64,000 nucleotides of DNA from Acidimicrobiia bacterium (GCA_022821985.1 JAJECP010000037.1:141351-205350); one strand, 5' to 3'. Positions 42,428 to 50,049 are shown, numbered from the stretch's first letter. Notes: a model not told the origin generated them from the letters alone. Translations and numbers: made by a program.

Positions 42428-42931
42428 TCACGAGCCCGGCCCGGCGTGCTCGTGGAGCGGGAACTTCGCGACGTCCAGGTACTCACCCCACGGCGATGAC
42501 TCGACCAAGCTGATCTCGGTGACCTCGAACGTCTCACCCAGGCGTGGCCAGTCGACTGATGGCCGCTGTTTGCGGAAGCGGGCGATGGTCAGGTGCCCCA
42601 CGAAGGGGTGATCCGGCGGCGGGTCGCCGATGTAGCGGGTGCAGTCGATGACGGACGCGGCGAGATCGTCGACGCCAGCAGCCGGAAGCATGAGTACGCC
42701 CCGACCGAGATGCTCCGGTGCTGGGCCGAGCGTTACCGACGTCTCGCCGAATGAGTGTGCACCGAGGGTGCTGAGCGCTTCGCCGGTGTCGCATTCGCCG
42801 AGGAAGCGGAGCGTGATGTGCAAGCGGTGTGGCTTGGTCCAGCTGACACCCGGCGTCGACGGTCTTGGCAGCCCAGCCAGTTCGTCGACGACGGAGGGGG
42901 GCGGCCACACGGCGACGAACAGGCGCGGCAC
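42428..42931 (-). CDS. thpR: RNA 2',3'-cyclic phosphodiesterase
   Basis: The 167-residue 2H phosphoesterase has both HxTx motifs: HITL (in RLHITLRFLGE) and HLTI (in FVGHLTIARFRK), with the N-terminal RLFVAVWPP typical of ThpR/LigT. It would open 2',3'-cyclic phosphates at RNA ends. It starts at GTG, 6 nt after a TAGGTT box on the minus strand. Confidence 0.9.
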   Translation of the reverse strand: MPRLFVAVWPPPSVVDELAGLPRPSTPGVSWTKPHRLHITLRFLGECDTGEALSTLGAHSFGETSVTLGPAPEHLGRGVLMLPAAGVDDLAASVIDCTRYIGDPPPDHPFVGHLTIARFRKQRPSVDWPRLGETFEVTEISLVESSPWGEYLDVAKFPLHEHAGPGS

Positions 42932-42937
42932 GGCGCG

Positions 42938-42943
42938 AACCTA
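42938..42943 (-). promoter_or_regulatory. -10 box TAGGTT, leaderless-type
   Basis: Read on the minus strand, TAGGTT lies 6 nt before the thpR GTG. Confidence 0.45.
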
Positions 42944-42964
42944 GCGGTGTGTTCCTGCCATGCA

Positions 42965-43058
42965 GGAGACACTCAGCCCCCGGCTCGATGCCGCCTCTGA
43001 GCCTGCGTGCCGGAGACACTCGGCCCAGGGATTGGTGCTGCTTCTGAGCCGGTGTAGA
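42965..43058 (+). repeat. Imperfect 47-bp tandem repeat upstream of the selenoprotein gene
   Basis: GGAGACACTC recurs at 42965-42974 and 43012-43021, and a CTGAGCC-type block follows each copy. The pair fills most of the space between the divergent thpR and the lipoprotein gene. Its role is unknown; it could hold an operator. Confidence 0.5.
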
Positions 43059-43065
43059 GGAGGGT

Positions 43066-43071
43066 TACGCT
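43066..43071 (+). promoter_or_regulatory. -10 box TACGCT, leaderless-type
   Basis: TACGCT lies 7 nt before the GTG at 43079 (10 nt before the ATG at 43082). Confidence 0.45.
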
Positions 43072-43078
43072 CGCCAGC

Positions 43079-44230
43079 GTGATGCTGGTACTGCGCCGAA
43101 CGGCCTTGGTGGCCGTCTCGTGCGTCGTGGGTGCTGGCCTGCTGGCCGGTTGCAGCAGCGACAGCGACGAGACACCCCAGACGGTGGCCGCCAGCACGGC
43201 CGCACCAGCGGTCGCGACGACCGAGCCGCCAGCGAGCCCGACCACGGAGCCCGTGTCTGCTGAGTCAGCAGATTCCGAAGGCGCTGTAGAGGACGCCGGA
43301 ACCGCCGACGAGGCTGTCGGCGACGGCACGGATCAGGCCGCTGCCTCGCAGCCCGACGACGCGAGCGACGACCAGGCCCAGACTGACAGCGACGAAAGCG
43401 ACGCCGCGGACCAGGCGGAACCGGCCGACAGCGAATCCAGCGAAACCGCAGAACAGCCGGCCGACGACGAGGGTGAGGACGAGACCGACGAGAGCGCCGA
43501 TGTCGACGAGAGGCCGCTTGAGGACGTCACTGATGATCCAGCCGACGACGAGGGTGAGGACGAGTCCGACGAGAGCGCCGATGTCGACGATGGAGCGACT
43601 GAGGACGTCACTGATGATCCAGCCGACGACGAGGCTGACGATGAGTCAGACGAGGGCGAGGACGAGACCGACGGCAGTGAGGTATCTGAAGTGGAGGACG
43701 ACGCCGAGGATGCCGAGGCAGACGATTCTGCGAGCACCGACGACGAGGGCGATGCCGAGGAGGTCGAGCAAGACCCAGAGGGAGAGGACGCCGAAGAGGC
43801 TGTCACCGATCCCGAGCCCACCGAGGATCGGCCCAAGGTGCTGGTGCTGGCCGTCGCGCAAGTCGACGGCACGACGCTCGACGTCAGTGCATTCGCTGGC
43901 CGCGACGTGCTGGTGTGGTTCTGGGCGCCTTGGTGACCGAACTGCCGGCGAGAGGCGCCTGCGGTCGCAGCGCTGAAGACACAACACGGAAACAACTTGG
44001 CCCTCGTCAGCGTCGGGGGCCATGACACTGCGTCGGCCATCTCACGCTTTGTGAACTCCTACGGACTCGGTCACATGCCGAACTTGCCCGATCCGGACAA
44101 CGAGCTCGCCAGAGCACTTGGCGTCATCTATCACCCGCGATGGCTGCTGATTCGCGCAGATGGCACAGAGCAAGCAGGAGGCGGCACGATCCCCGACGCC
44201 GTCGTGACCGACGCCCTCACCCCCGGCTGA
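43079..44230 (+). CDS. Predicted selenocysteine-containing thioredoxin-like lipoprotein (in-frame TGA)
   Basis: If TGA at 43934-43936 is read as selenocysteine, this is one 383-residue protein. Residues 1-25 form a lipoprotein signal with lipobox LLAGC (Cys 25). Residues about 30-250 are a very acidic Asp/Glu/Ser/Thr/Ala linker with DNA-level repeats. Residues about 257-383 are a TlpA/DsbE-like thioredoxin domain: LDVSAFAGRDVLVWFWAPW, then U286-P-N-C289, RREAPAVAALKTQHG, and the ending VIYHPRWLLIRADGTEQ. The TGA is exactly where homologues have the first Cys of WAPWCPxC, the downstream frame stays open for 97 codons, and a SECIS-like hairpin follows. It would act as an extracytoplasmic thiol-disulfide or peroxide-reducing protein. 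The alternative is a nonsense mutation (TGC or TGT to TGA) or a sequencing error. Confidence 0.78.
43941..43965 (+). promoter_or_regulatory. Candidate bacterial SECIS hairpin
   Basis: Starting 4 nt after the TGA, ACUGC (43941-43945) pairs with GCGGU (43961-43965) including one G-U, a single C-U mismatch follows, and GGCG (43947-43950) pairs with CGCC (43956-43959) around the loop AGAGG. A G among the first two loop bases fits the known bacterial SECIS consensus. Fourteen nt separate the TGA from the loop, slightly fewer than the 17 nt in E. coli fdhF. Confidence 0.6.
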
Positions 44231-44241
44231 TCGGGGAGCGG

Positions 44242-44997
44242 CTAGTCGCTGCGGGAATCGGCGAGCAGCTCGCGGAGCAGTTCGGGCGGGTCGTCGGCCA
44301 CCACGAGTGCTTCGCCGATCAATGCGGCGTCGTAGCCGGCTTCGGCAATTGCTCGCATGGACGTGCCTCCGGGCACGCCGATGCCTGAGGCCGCAATCAG
44401 CAGGATGCTGTCGTCGATCGCTGCGAAACTGCGGCTGACACGGACGGCCTTGTCGTAGTCCACTGTGAACTTGGTCGATTCGGGGTTGTCGCGCTGGTTG
44501 ATGGCGATCATGTAGGCACCGAGATCGACTGCCGCTTCCAGTTCGGCTTCGTCGCGTACCTCGGTGAGCACGTCGATGCCCAGCGACAGCGCCAGTTCTT
44601 GCATGGGCGGCAGCTGTGCCGGGTCGATGTCGGCGAGGATGACGAGCATTGCGTCGGCGCCCATGGCGTGGCTGTCGCGCACATCATCGAGCGTGCGCAG
44701 GAAGTCCTTGCGCAGCACCGGCAGGCCGGTCACTGCCTTGGCTGCTTGCAAGTCCTCGGGGGAGCCGCTGAATCGTTCGCTCTCGGTCAGCACCGACAGG
44801 CAGGCCGCCCCGCCCGCCTTGTACTCCGATGCCAGATCGGCTGCGTCGGCATCGGCCCGCAGCGTCCCGCGAGACGGCGAGCGCCGTTTGATCTCGGCGA
44901 TGACCGACAGCCCAGCTTCCCGCAGCGCGGCCGCAAACCGGTGCCCAACCGCGACCGAGCCCGGCTCGGTGTCGTCAGCGGGATTGTCTGCAGCCAT
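44242..44997 (-). CDS. trpC: Indole-3-glycerol phosphate synthase family protein with altered active site
   Basis: The 251-residue (beta/alpha)8-barrel protein has the family blocks AEIKRRSPSRG (Glu 35, Lys 37), VLRKDFL (Lys 97), DVLTEVRDE (Glu 146) and INQRD (Asn 167, Arg 169). The Glu expected before SGI in the seventh strand is Ala 203 here (AASGIGVPGG), and the usual NNRxL is NQRDN. In known enzymes that Glu helps catalysis, so this may be a slow or repurposed paralogue. No other trp gene is near. It converges on the lipoprotein gene with 11 bp between. Confidence 0.75.
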   Translation of the reverse strand: MAADNPADDTEPGSVAVGHRFAAALREAGLSVIAEIKRRSPSRGTLRADADAADLASEYKAGGAACLSVLTESERFSGSPEDLQAAKAVTGLPVLRKDFLRTLDDVRDSHAMGADAMLVILADIDPAQLPPMQELALSLGIDVLTEVRDEAELEAAVDLGAYMIAINQRDNPESTKFTVDYDKAVRVSRSFAAIDDSILLIAASGIGVPGGTSMRAIAEAGYDAALIGEALVVADDPPELLRELLADSRSD

Positions 44998-45104
44998 ACG
45001 ACGATTTCATTCCGCGAGTTGGCTTGATCGACCAGCGACTCTACGCCCCCGCCCGTCACGTCGGCCCTCAGATCGGGCCGCTGCTATTGCCCGTTGCGCC
45101 CGCA

Positions 45105-45153
45105 CAAAAATTACTTGGATAATTGGAAAATAATGAAATAGATTGAAATAGAT
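45105..45153 (+). promoter_or_regulatory. AT-rich promoter island
   Basis: About 49 bp are only about one quarter G+C, in a window of roughly two thirds, with repeated gaaata / atagat elements and several possible -10 boxes (GATAAT, AAAATAAT). It precedes the small ORF at 45167. Confidence 0.5.
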
Positions 45154-45166
45154 GGAAGATGAGCTC

Positions 45167-45406
45167 ATGAACGATGATGGCGGCGAGCTGCAGCGCCGTC
45201 AGCTCCGTGCGGCTGGGGTGTTGGTTGCCGCCGATGCACGCCTCCGGCCGACGACCACGATGGTCGCCGATGACGAGTCGGGCGCCACGGTCGCCGTCGC
45301 CACGCTGCTGCTCGATGTCACCCGCCCGGATTGCATCGACCGGGTCGTGAGCTGGATGCGCGACACCGCCACCCTCCTCGAAACCCTCCGAGAACTCGAA
45401 CGCTGA
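45167..45406 (+). CDS. Small protein of unknown function
   Basis: A 79-residue acidic protein (MNDDGGELQRRQLRAAGVL to TLLETLRELER) with no motif I recognise. Two amphipathic helices near the C terminus are likely. The ATG at 45167 is preferred because GGAAG lies 8 nt upstream; an ATG at 45152 would add five residues. The AT-rich island before it suggests strong or regulated expression. Codon use is ordinary for the window. Distance to the next stop-facing gene is short, so it is probably monocistronic. Confidence 0.5.
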   Translation: MNDDGGELQRRQLRAAGVLVAADARLRPTTTMVADDESGATVAVATLLLDVTRPDCIDRVVSWMRDTATLLETLRELER

Positions 45407-45489
45407 GCGGTTCGAGCGTGATCAGGAGCTGCTTGAGCGCTTGGCCCGATGACGCTGTGTTTCGATGCCGCTGATCAGACGTCCGTACC

Positions 45490-45903
45490 TCAGTCGAGGG
45501 TTCGGAGTTGGTGGTGTTCGGTGAGGCTTCTGTGCTGGGTTGTTGGCCCTGGAGTTGCGAACAGGAGGCGTCCGGGTTCGTTAACGACGAGCCGGTGCCA
45601 TGTGCCGCGGGGCACGACACACATCCGGCCGTGCTCGAGGATTGCGGACTCGGTCTCGTGTCCGTGATCAAGGATGATCTCGATCGAGCCGGACAGCCCC
45701 ACCAGAATCTCATCGCCGCCCGGGTGCATCTCCCAGTGGCTGTCCTGTCCTAGGTGAACCACTCCGGTCAGGCGCCCGTCGAGGTTGCGCTCGGCGAGCG
45801 ACTGCCAGAAATCGGGCGCGCTGGCATCGAGCCGGACGGCGTCGCCGTCGGGCGCGAGGTGCAGGAAGGTTTGCTGGGGATCCAGTGACGCGTGCTCAGT
45901 CAC
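45490..45903 (-). CDS. Cupin-domain protein
   Basis: The 137-residue protein folds as a single cupin: HWEMHPGGDEILVGLSGSIEIIL (motif 1, with His, His and Glu ligands) and GRMCVVPRGTWHRLVV (motif 2, with His). It could bind a metal and a small ligand. AAGGA lies about 10 nt before the GTG at 45903. The longer frame to 46575 runs antisense through the next gene and is rejected. Confidence 0.82.
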   Translation of the reverse strand: MTEHASLDPQQTFLHLAPDGDAVRLDASAPDFWQSLAERNLDGRLTGVVHLGQDSHWEMHPGGDEILVGLSGSIEIILDHGHETESAILEHGRMCVVPRGTWHRLVVNEPGRLLFATPGPTTQHRSLTEHHQLRTLD

Positions 45904-45980
45904 GACGGCGATCCTTGCACTTCTCGGCGGCCTGTTGCGATCGCCGGGTGGGGCGCGGATGGGCGGGACTGGGGGCGCGG

Positions 45981-45986
45981 TAGCGT
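45981..45986 (+). promoter_or_regulatory. -10 box TAGCGT, leaderless-type
   Basis: TAGCGT lies 7 nt before the GTG at 45994. Confidence 0.45.
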
Positions 45987-45993
45987 CGCCGCG

Positions 45994-46464
45994 GTGCTGA
46001 GCGAACTGCGGGAGCTGCCGAGGGCGGTGTGGCCGAGAACGGTGGTGTACGGCGTAGTGGCCGCCGTGCTCATAGGGATTCCGTCGGATCTGATCGACAC
46101 ACCGATCTTCGGCCGACCGATCGACGCTCGGTGGCTCGACTGGGTGATCTTGGCGACGACCTCGGCGTTGATCGGGCTGATCCTGGCAATCCGGCCGCCG
46201 TCGAGCGCTGAGACAGGCACCGAAGAGGCCGTTGAACGGCAGGGCACCACCACCTTGTGGGGCGGGCTGGTCTCGTTCCTTGCCGTCGGCTGCCCGGTGT
46301 GCAACCAGGCGGTCGTTGCGCTCGTGGGCATATCGGGGGCGCTGTCGTGGTGGGCGCCGGTGCAACCCTTCGTCGGGCTGGCTGCCGTCGCACTCCTGGT
46401 GTGGACGCTGCGCAAGCGGCTGCGTACCTACCGAGCGGTCGCCTGCCCGATCCCTGCGTCGTAG
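45994..46464 (+). CDS. Small multi-pass membrane protein with CPVC motif
   Basis: The 156-residue protein has about four membrane segments. After the second comes a cytoplasmic or loop region rich in Glu, and the third segment begins SFLAVGCPVCNQAVVALVG. A CPxC pair at a membrane edge is seen in redox and metal-transport proteins, but I cannot assign a family. The GTG start is set by the -10 box 7 nt upstream. A hairpin ends the unit at 46481. Confidence 0.65.
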   Translation: MLSELRELPRAVWPRTVVYGVVAAVLIGIPSDLIDTPIFGRPIDARWLDWVILATTSALIGLILAIRPPSSAETGTEEAVERQGTTTLWGGLVSFLAVGCPVCNQAVVALVGISGALSWWAPVQPFVGLAAVALLVWTLRKRLRTYRAVACPIPAS

Positions 46465-46480
46465 TCGAGCATCGAGAGCG

Positions 46481-46500
46481 GGACAGGCGAATGCCTGCCC
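46481..46500. terminator. Bidirectional hairpin between convergent genes
   Basis: CAGGC (46484-46488) and GCCTG (46493-46497) pair across GAAT, with GG/CC extending the stem after one mismatch. It lies between the stops at 46464 and 46502. Confidence 0.5.
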
Positions 46501-46501
46501 G

Positions 46502-47116
46502 TCAGTCGGGCGAGGTGAGTTCCGCCTGGATCCGGTGGCGGGTGATCCACAGCCGCAGCAGTATGAGCGCTGCAAGCAGGAACGCCGTGCTTCCGTACAC
46601 CATGATCGGTATCGCTTCCACGAGCACCCCGTAGTAGCCCCACAAGATGCCTTCGCCGGCGGTGAGCACCCAGGTGAGCGGGGCTACGCCAACCGGCGCG
46701 TACGAACGCCATGCGGCCCACACAGACGGTCCGAGGTAGAGGCCGTTCGACAAACCCAGCACCGTGCCCAGGACGGTCCAGCCCGCGACCAGCTGCAAGC
46801 CCACTGATGCCACCCCCACTGCGATGCCGGCAATGACGGCGACACGCACGTCGGCGCCGTTGCGCCAGAGCAGGTACAGCACGAGGCCGAAGCTGATGAC
46901 GGCGGCGAGTACGGCAGGAATGGTGACCCAGAATTCCTCGGCGATCACATACGCCGTCCAGCCGATGTTGATCACCATACCGATGGCTGCCCAGGCGGGC
47001 GAGGCGCCTTCGGTCCGCTTCAGGCGCACCAGCCGCACGACCTGGGGAACGACCTGCATGAACGTCACCGCCGTGGCAACGACGGCAACCAGGTTGGCGA
47101 ATTGTTCCTGGCTCAC
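46502..47116 (-). CDS. PQ-loop / SWEET-like membrane protein
   Basis: The 204-residue protein has six to seven membrane segments in two related halves, each with a PQ-like loop: MQVVPQVVRLVRLKRTEGASP and LGPSVWAAWRSYAPVGVAP. The arrangement matches fused semi-SWEET carriers, which move small sugars or other solutes by facilitated diffusion. The second half has GPSVW in place of the canonical PQ pair. The GTG start is at 47116. Substrate unknown. Confidence 0.75.
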   Translation of the reverse strand: MSQEQFANLVAVVATAVTFMQVVPQVVRLVRLKRTEGASPAWAAIGMVINIGWTAYVIAEEFWVTIPAVLAAVISFGLVLYLLWRNGADVRVAVIAGIAVGVASVGLQLVAGWTVLGTVLGLSNGLYLGPSVWAAWRSYAPVGVAPLTWVLTAGEGILWGYYGVLVEAIPIMVYGSTAFLLAALILLRLWITRHRIQAELTSPD

Positions 47117-47355
47117 GGCACGCGCTGCCGATCTCGCACGGCGTCACGCCGTGACAGCTGCCGTCGGCAACCTGGGCGGACCGCGACCATCCCGCAAGTG
47201 TCGCACCCGAGTACTTCGAAGACCGCCGCCTGGCTGAATCCCCCGCAGTTGGCTGTGTGCGCCTTCGCCATCTTGCGACTCCCGCATCCGGCCCGGGCTC
47301 CCGGAGCACGAGCGACATGTGCAGAAGAGAGCGATTGCCTGTTGCATGGACACTC

Positions 47356-48690
47356 GTGACCGCCCTCGGCAGCGACGCGACATCCCATCGGCGCCGGCTG
47401 ATGGGAGCGGCCGCCGTGATCCTCATGGCGCTGCTCGCTGCCATCGCTCAGTCGTTCGGGCGATTCACCTACGGAGTGCTGCTTCCCGCAGTGCGTGACG
47501 ATCTCGGCCTGTCGAACACCGTCGCCGGGTCGCTCGCAACCGTCAACATGGCGGCATACCTGCTGGGCACCCTGGTCGTCGCCGCGGCCTCCAGCCGTTA
47601 TCGACTGTTGTCCGTGATGCGGGTCGGCCTGGTGCTGGCCATCATCGGTCAGGCGCTCGCGACCATCGCCCCAGGGGCGGCGGTTCTGGGCATCGGATTG
47701 TTCACGCAGGGTCTGGGCGGTGCCTTGACCTGGATCCCCGCGCCGGTGGTCACCGCCGATGCGATAGCTCCTGAGCGGCGCGGCCTAGCCGTGGGATTCC
47801 TCGGCGCAGGGATGGGTTTCGGTGTTGTCTTTGCCGGTCAGCTCGCAAGCTTCGTTCGCTCCACTATGGGCGATGCGTCCTGGCGCAACGTGTACTTCGT
47901 GCAGCTCATCATCGGCGCCATCGTGGCGGCCGGCGTGCTGTTGTTCATCGGCCATCGCCAAGAGCGGCTTGCGTCACGGACAGGCCTCGGCGGATTCAGC
48001 GCACTGCGACGGATGCCCGGCTGGGTTCCGCTCGTAGGGGCATTCGTCACCTTCGGATTGCTGTACCTGATGGTCATCGCGTTCTTGACCACGCGGCTTG
48101 AGGACGACAGCGGTTGGACCAGCTCGCAGGCAGCACTGGCGTTCACGCTCGTCGGCTTGGCGATGATCTTCGGCGGACCGCTGTTCATCGCGATCTCTGA
48201 ACGCATCGGACCCAGGCCGACACTGGCGATGTCGTTCGCGGGGTGGGCCGTCGTCACCACGCTGATCTTGCCGGGCTGGTTCGTGCCGACGATTGTCCTG
48301 TCGGTGGCTATCGGCGTGTTGTTCGCTGCCATGCCCACGGTGCTGACCGTCTATGTCGTCAACAACACCACCACCGACGACTACGGACCCGCGTTCTCCG
48401 CCACCACCTTCTGCTTCGGCGTCGCCCAGATGATCTCGCCGCAGCTCGGCGGGTTCATTGCCGACGCGGCTGGGTCATTCACGCCCGTCTTCTTGCTGTC
48501 GGCGGCGCTTGGCGTGGTCGGCATGTTTGCGTCGCTTGGACTGCCACGCCGTGCGCGGCCAAGCTTTGCGGCCGTGCCGGCTCCCGTGTCGGCTGCTGCG
48601 CCGCCGCTCGACTGGCGCTTTGTCAACATGACCTTCGACGTCATCGCCGCCGACGCAGCGGCCGAAGCGATGGTCCAGGGATCGCAGTGA
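47356..48690 (+). CDS. MFS transporter (YbfB-like)
   Basis: The 444-residue carrier has 12 membrane segments and the motif AQSFGRFTYGVLLPAVRDDLGLSNTVAG at its first segment pair, closely matching the transporter at 37168. A GTG at 47356 gives a short cytoplasmic N terminus; further in-frame ATGs lie at 47317 and 47401. The substrate is unknown. Confidence 0.85.
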   Translation: MTALGSDATSHRRRLMGAAAVILMALLAAIAQSFGRFTYGVLLPAVRDDLGLSNTVAGSLATVNMAAYLLGTLVVAAASSRYRLLSVMRVGLVLAIIGQALATIAPGAAVLGIGLFTQGLGGALTWIPAPVVTADAIAPERRGLAVGFLGAGMGFGVVFAGQLASFVRSTMGDASWRNVYFVQLIIGAIVAAGVLLFIGHRQERLASRTGLGGFSALRRMPGWVPLVGAFVTFGLLYLMVIAFLTTRLEDDSGWTSSQAALAFTLVGLAMIFGGPLFIAISERIGPRPTLAMSFAGWAVVTTLILPGWFVPTIVLSVAIGVLFAAMPTVLTVYVVNNTTTDDYGPAFSATTFCFGVAQMISPQLGGFIADAAGSFTPVFLLSAALGVVGMFASLGLPRRARPSFAAVPAPVSAAAPPLDWRFVNMTFDVIAADAAAEAMVQGSQ

Positions 48691-48710
48691 GGCACTGTCA
48701 GGGCATGACC

Positions 48711-48716
48711 TAGAGT
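48711..48716 (+). promoter_or_regulatory. -10 box TAGAGT upstream of the binding-protein gene
   Basis: TAGAGT would start a transcript near 48722 with a leader of about 67 nt before the GTG at 48789, which has GAGGAG upstream. Confidence 0.35.
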
Positions 48717-48788
48717 CGGGTATGGCGCCGCGGTGGCGTATACGCGAGTCGAGGCGTCGCAACCTCACCTTCGAGGAGGCGCTTCGCT

Positions 48789-49973
48789 GTGACGAACTTG
48801 CGGATCTTCAGGGTTGCGGTGCTGATCGCAGCCGCAGCACTTTTCGTTGCGTCGTGCGGAGATTCCAGCGACGGCCAACCGCCAGCGGCTCCCGCGGAAC
48901 CTTTGCCGACAGAGGCCGCCATTCCCGATGAGGTCACGCTGACGCCGGGCGAGGGCGTGTCGGTCACCCTGGGCCGGGCGAACTGGAACAGCGGTTACTT
49001 CCAAGCCGAGATATTTCGCCAGTTGCTCGGAGAACTCGGCTACCACGTGTCCGATCCCGCCGAGCTGGAGCTCGGTCCGAACCTCGCCTATGTCGCAATG
49101 GCGGAAGGCCAGATGGATTTCTGGACGAACAGCTGGTACCCGCTGCACCTGTCGTGGCTCGCGGGCGAGCTGCCCGACAGTTCGCTCGTCGGCGATCATC
49201 TGACTGTTGTTGGCGAGCAGATGATCGCCGGCGGCATCCAGGGTTTCCTGATCACCAAGTCATTCGCGGACGAGTTCGGCGTGTACACGATGGACGAGCT
49301 CAACCGCAACGCCGACGCGCTCGCGGCGTTCGACGCGACTGATCCGGTGCCCGGCAACGGCATTGCCGACATTTTCGGGTGTACCGAGTCGTGGACCTGC
49401 GACAACATCATCGAGTCGCAGATCGCGTTCTCGGGCTGGGACAACATTTCGCAGACGATCGCCGGCTACGACGCGATGTTCGCCCAGGCGGTGGACGCCG
49501 CGGATGAGGGTGTTCCGATGGTGATCTACATGTGGACCCCGTCGGCGTACATCACCCTGCTTCGGCCCGGCGACAACGTGTACTGGCTGGGCGTGGAGCA
49601 GATTCTGGACGACTCGAATCCGACCGGCTTCGAGGGCGGCGAGGAACACGATCAGCGGGGTGCCGACGGGACCGGTGGCTATGCCGTCATCGGGTCAGAC
49701 CTGTGCCCCGCTGCCGCAGACCACGCTGAGGGCCTGTGCCCGATCGGCTGGGTCGCGGCAGACATTCTCGTCACGGCCAACACTGAGTTCCTCGAGGCCA
49801 ACCCGGCAGCCGAGGCACTCTTCGAGGCTGTGACGCTGTCGGTGATCGAGGTGTCATTGGCCAACGTGGCACAAGACGAGGGCACCGCAGCTGCCGACCT
49901 GGCAACAGCGTGGATTGCAGACAACCGCACCACGGTCGACGCCTGGCTCGACGCCGCTCGGGCCGCGTCGTAG
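48789..49973 (+). CDS. Glycine betaine/choline-type ABC substrate-binding lipoprotein
   Basis: The 394-residue protein has a lipoprotein signal (LIAAAALFVASCG, Cys 23) and the betaine-binding domain pattern: VTLGRANWNSGYFQAEIFRQLLGELGY, MDFWTNSWYPLHLSW and VPMVIYMWTPSAYI. The Trp residues in these blocks resemble the aromatic cage that holds quaternary amines. Length is normal for ProX/OpuAC-like proteins. No permease or ATPase gene is adjacent, so partners are elsewhere. Confidence 0.85.
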   Translation: MTNLRIFRVAVLIAAAALFVASCGDSSDGQPPAAPAEPLPTEAAIPDEVTLTPGEGVSVTLGRANWNSGYFQAEIFRQLLGELGYHVSDPAELELGPNLAYVAMAEGQMDFWTNSWYPLHLSWLAGELPDSSLVGDHLTVVGEQMIAGGIQGFLITKSFADEFGVYTMDELNRNADALAAFDATDPVPGNGIADIFGCTESWTCDNIIESQIAFSGWDNISQTIAGYDAMFAQAVDAADEGVPMVIYMWTPSAYITLLRPGDNVYWLGVEQILDDSNPTGFEGGEEHDQRGADGTGGYAVIGSDLCPAAADHAEGLCPIGWVAADILVTANTEFLEANPAAEALFEAVTLSVIEVSLANVAQDEGTAAADLATAWIADNRTTVDAWLDAARAAS

Positions 49974-50035
49974 GCCAACCCTTCGAGCTGTCGCCACACC
50001 GGCGCGTCCTCAACCGGGCCGGGGGCGCCACGAAC

Positions 50036-50041
50036 TAGCGT
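50036..50041 (+). promoter_or_regulatory. -10 box TAGCGT, leaderless-type
   Basis: TAGCGT lies 8 nt before the ATG at 50050, supporting that start. Confidence 0.45.
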
Positions 50042-50049
50042 CCTCATTG

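Noticed and set aside
43400..43760. Repeated DNA as a possible CRISPR array
   Set aside because: The repeats are in frame, degenerate, without uniform spacers, and code for the acidic linker.
43079..43936. A separate 285-residue protein ending at the TGA, with a second small gene at 43997
   Set aside because: It would stop between W and P of a redox motif, and the frame continues with thioredoxin-like sequence before the next ATG. A Sec codon or a point mutation explains it better.
48722..48931. 69-codon frame starting 6 nt after a -10 box
   Set aside because: It overlaps the signal sequence of the binding-protein gene in another frame and is Arg-rich without motifs.
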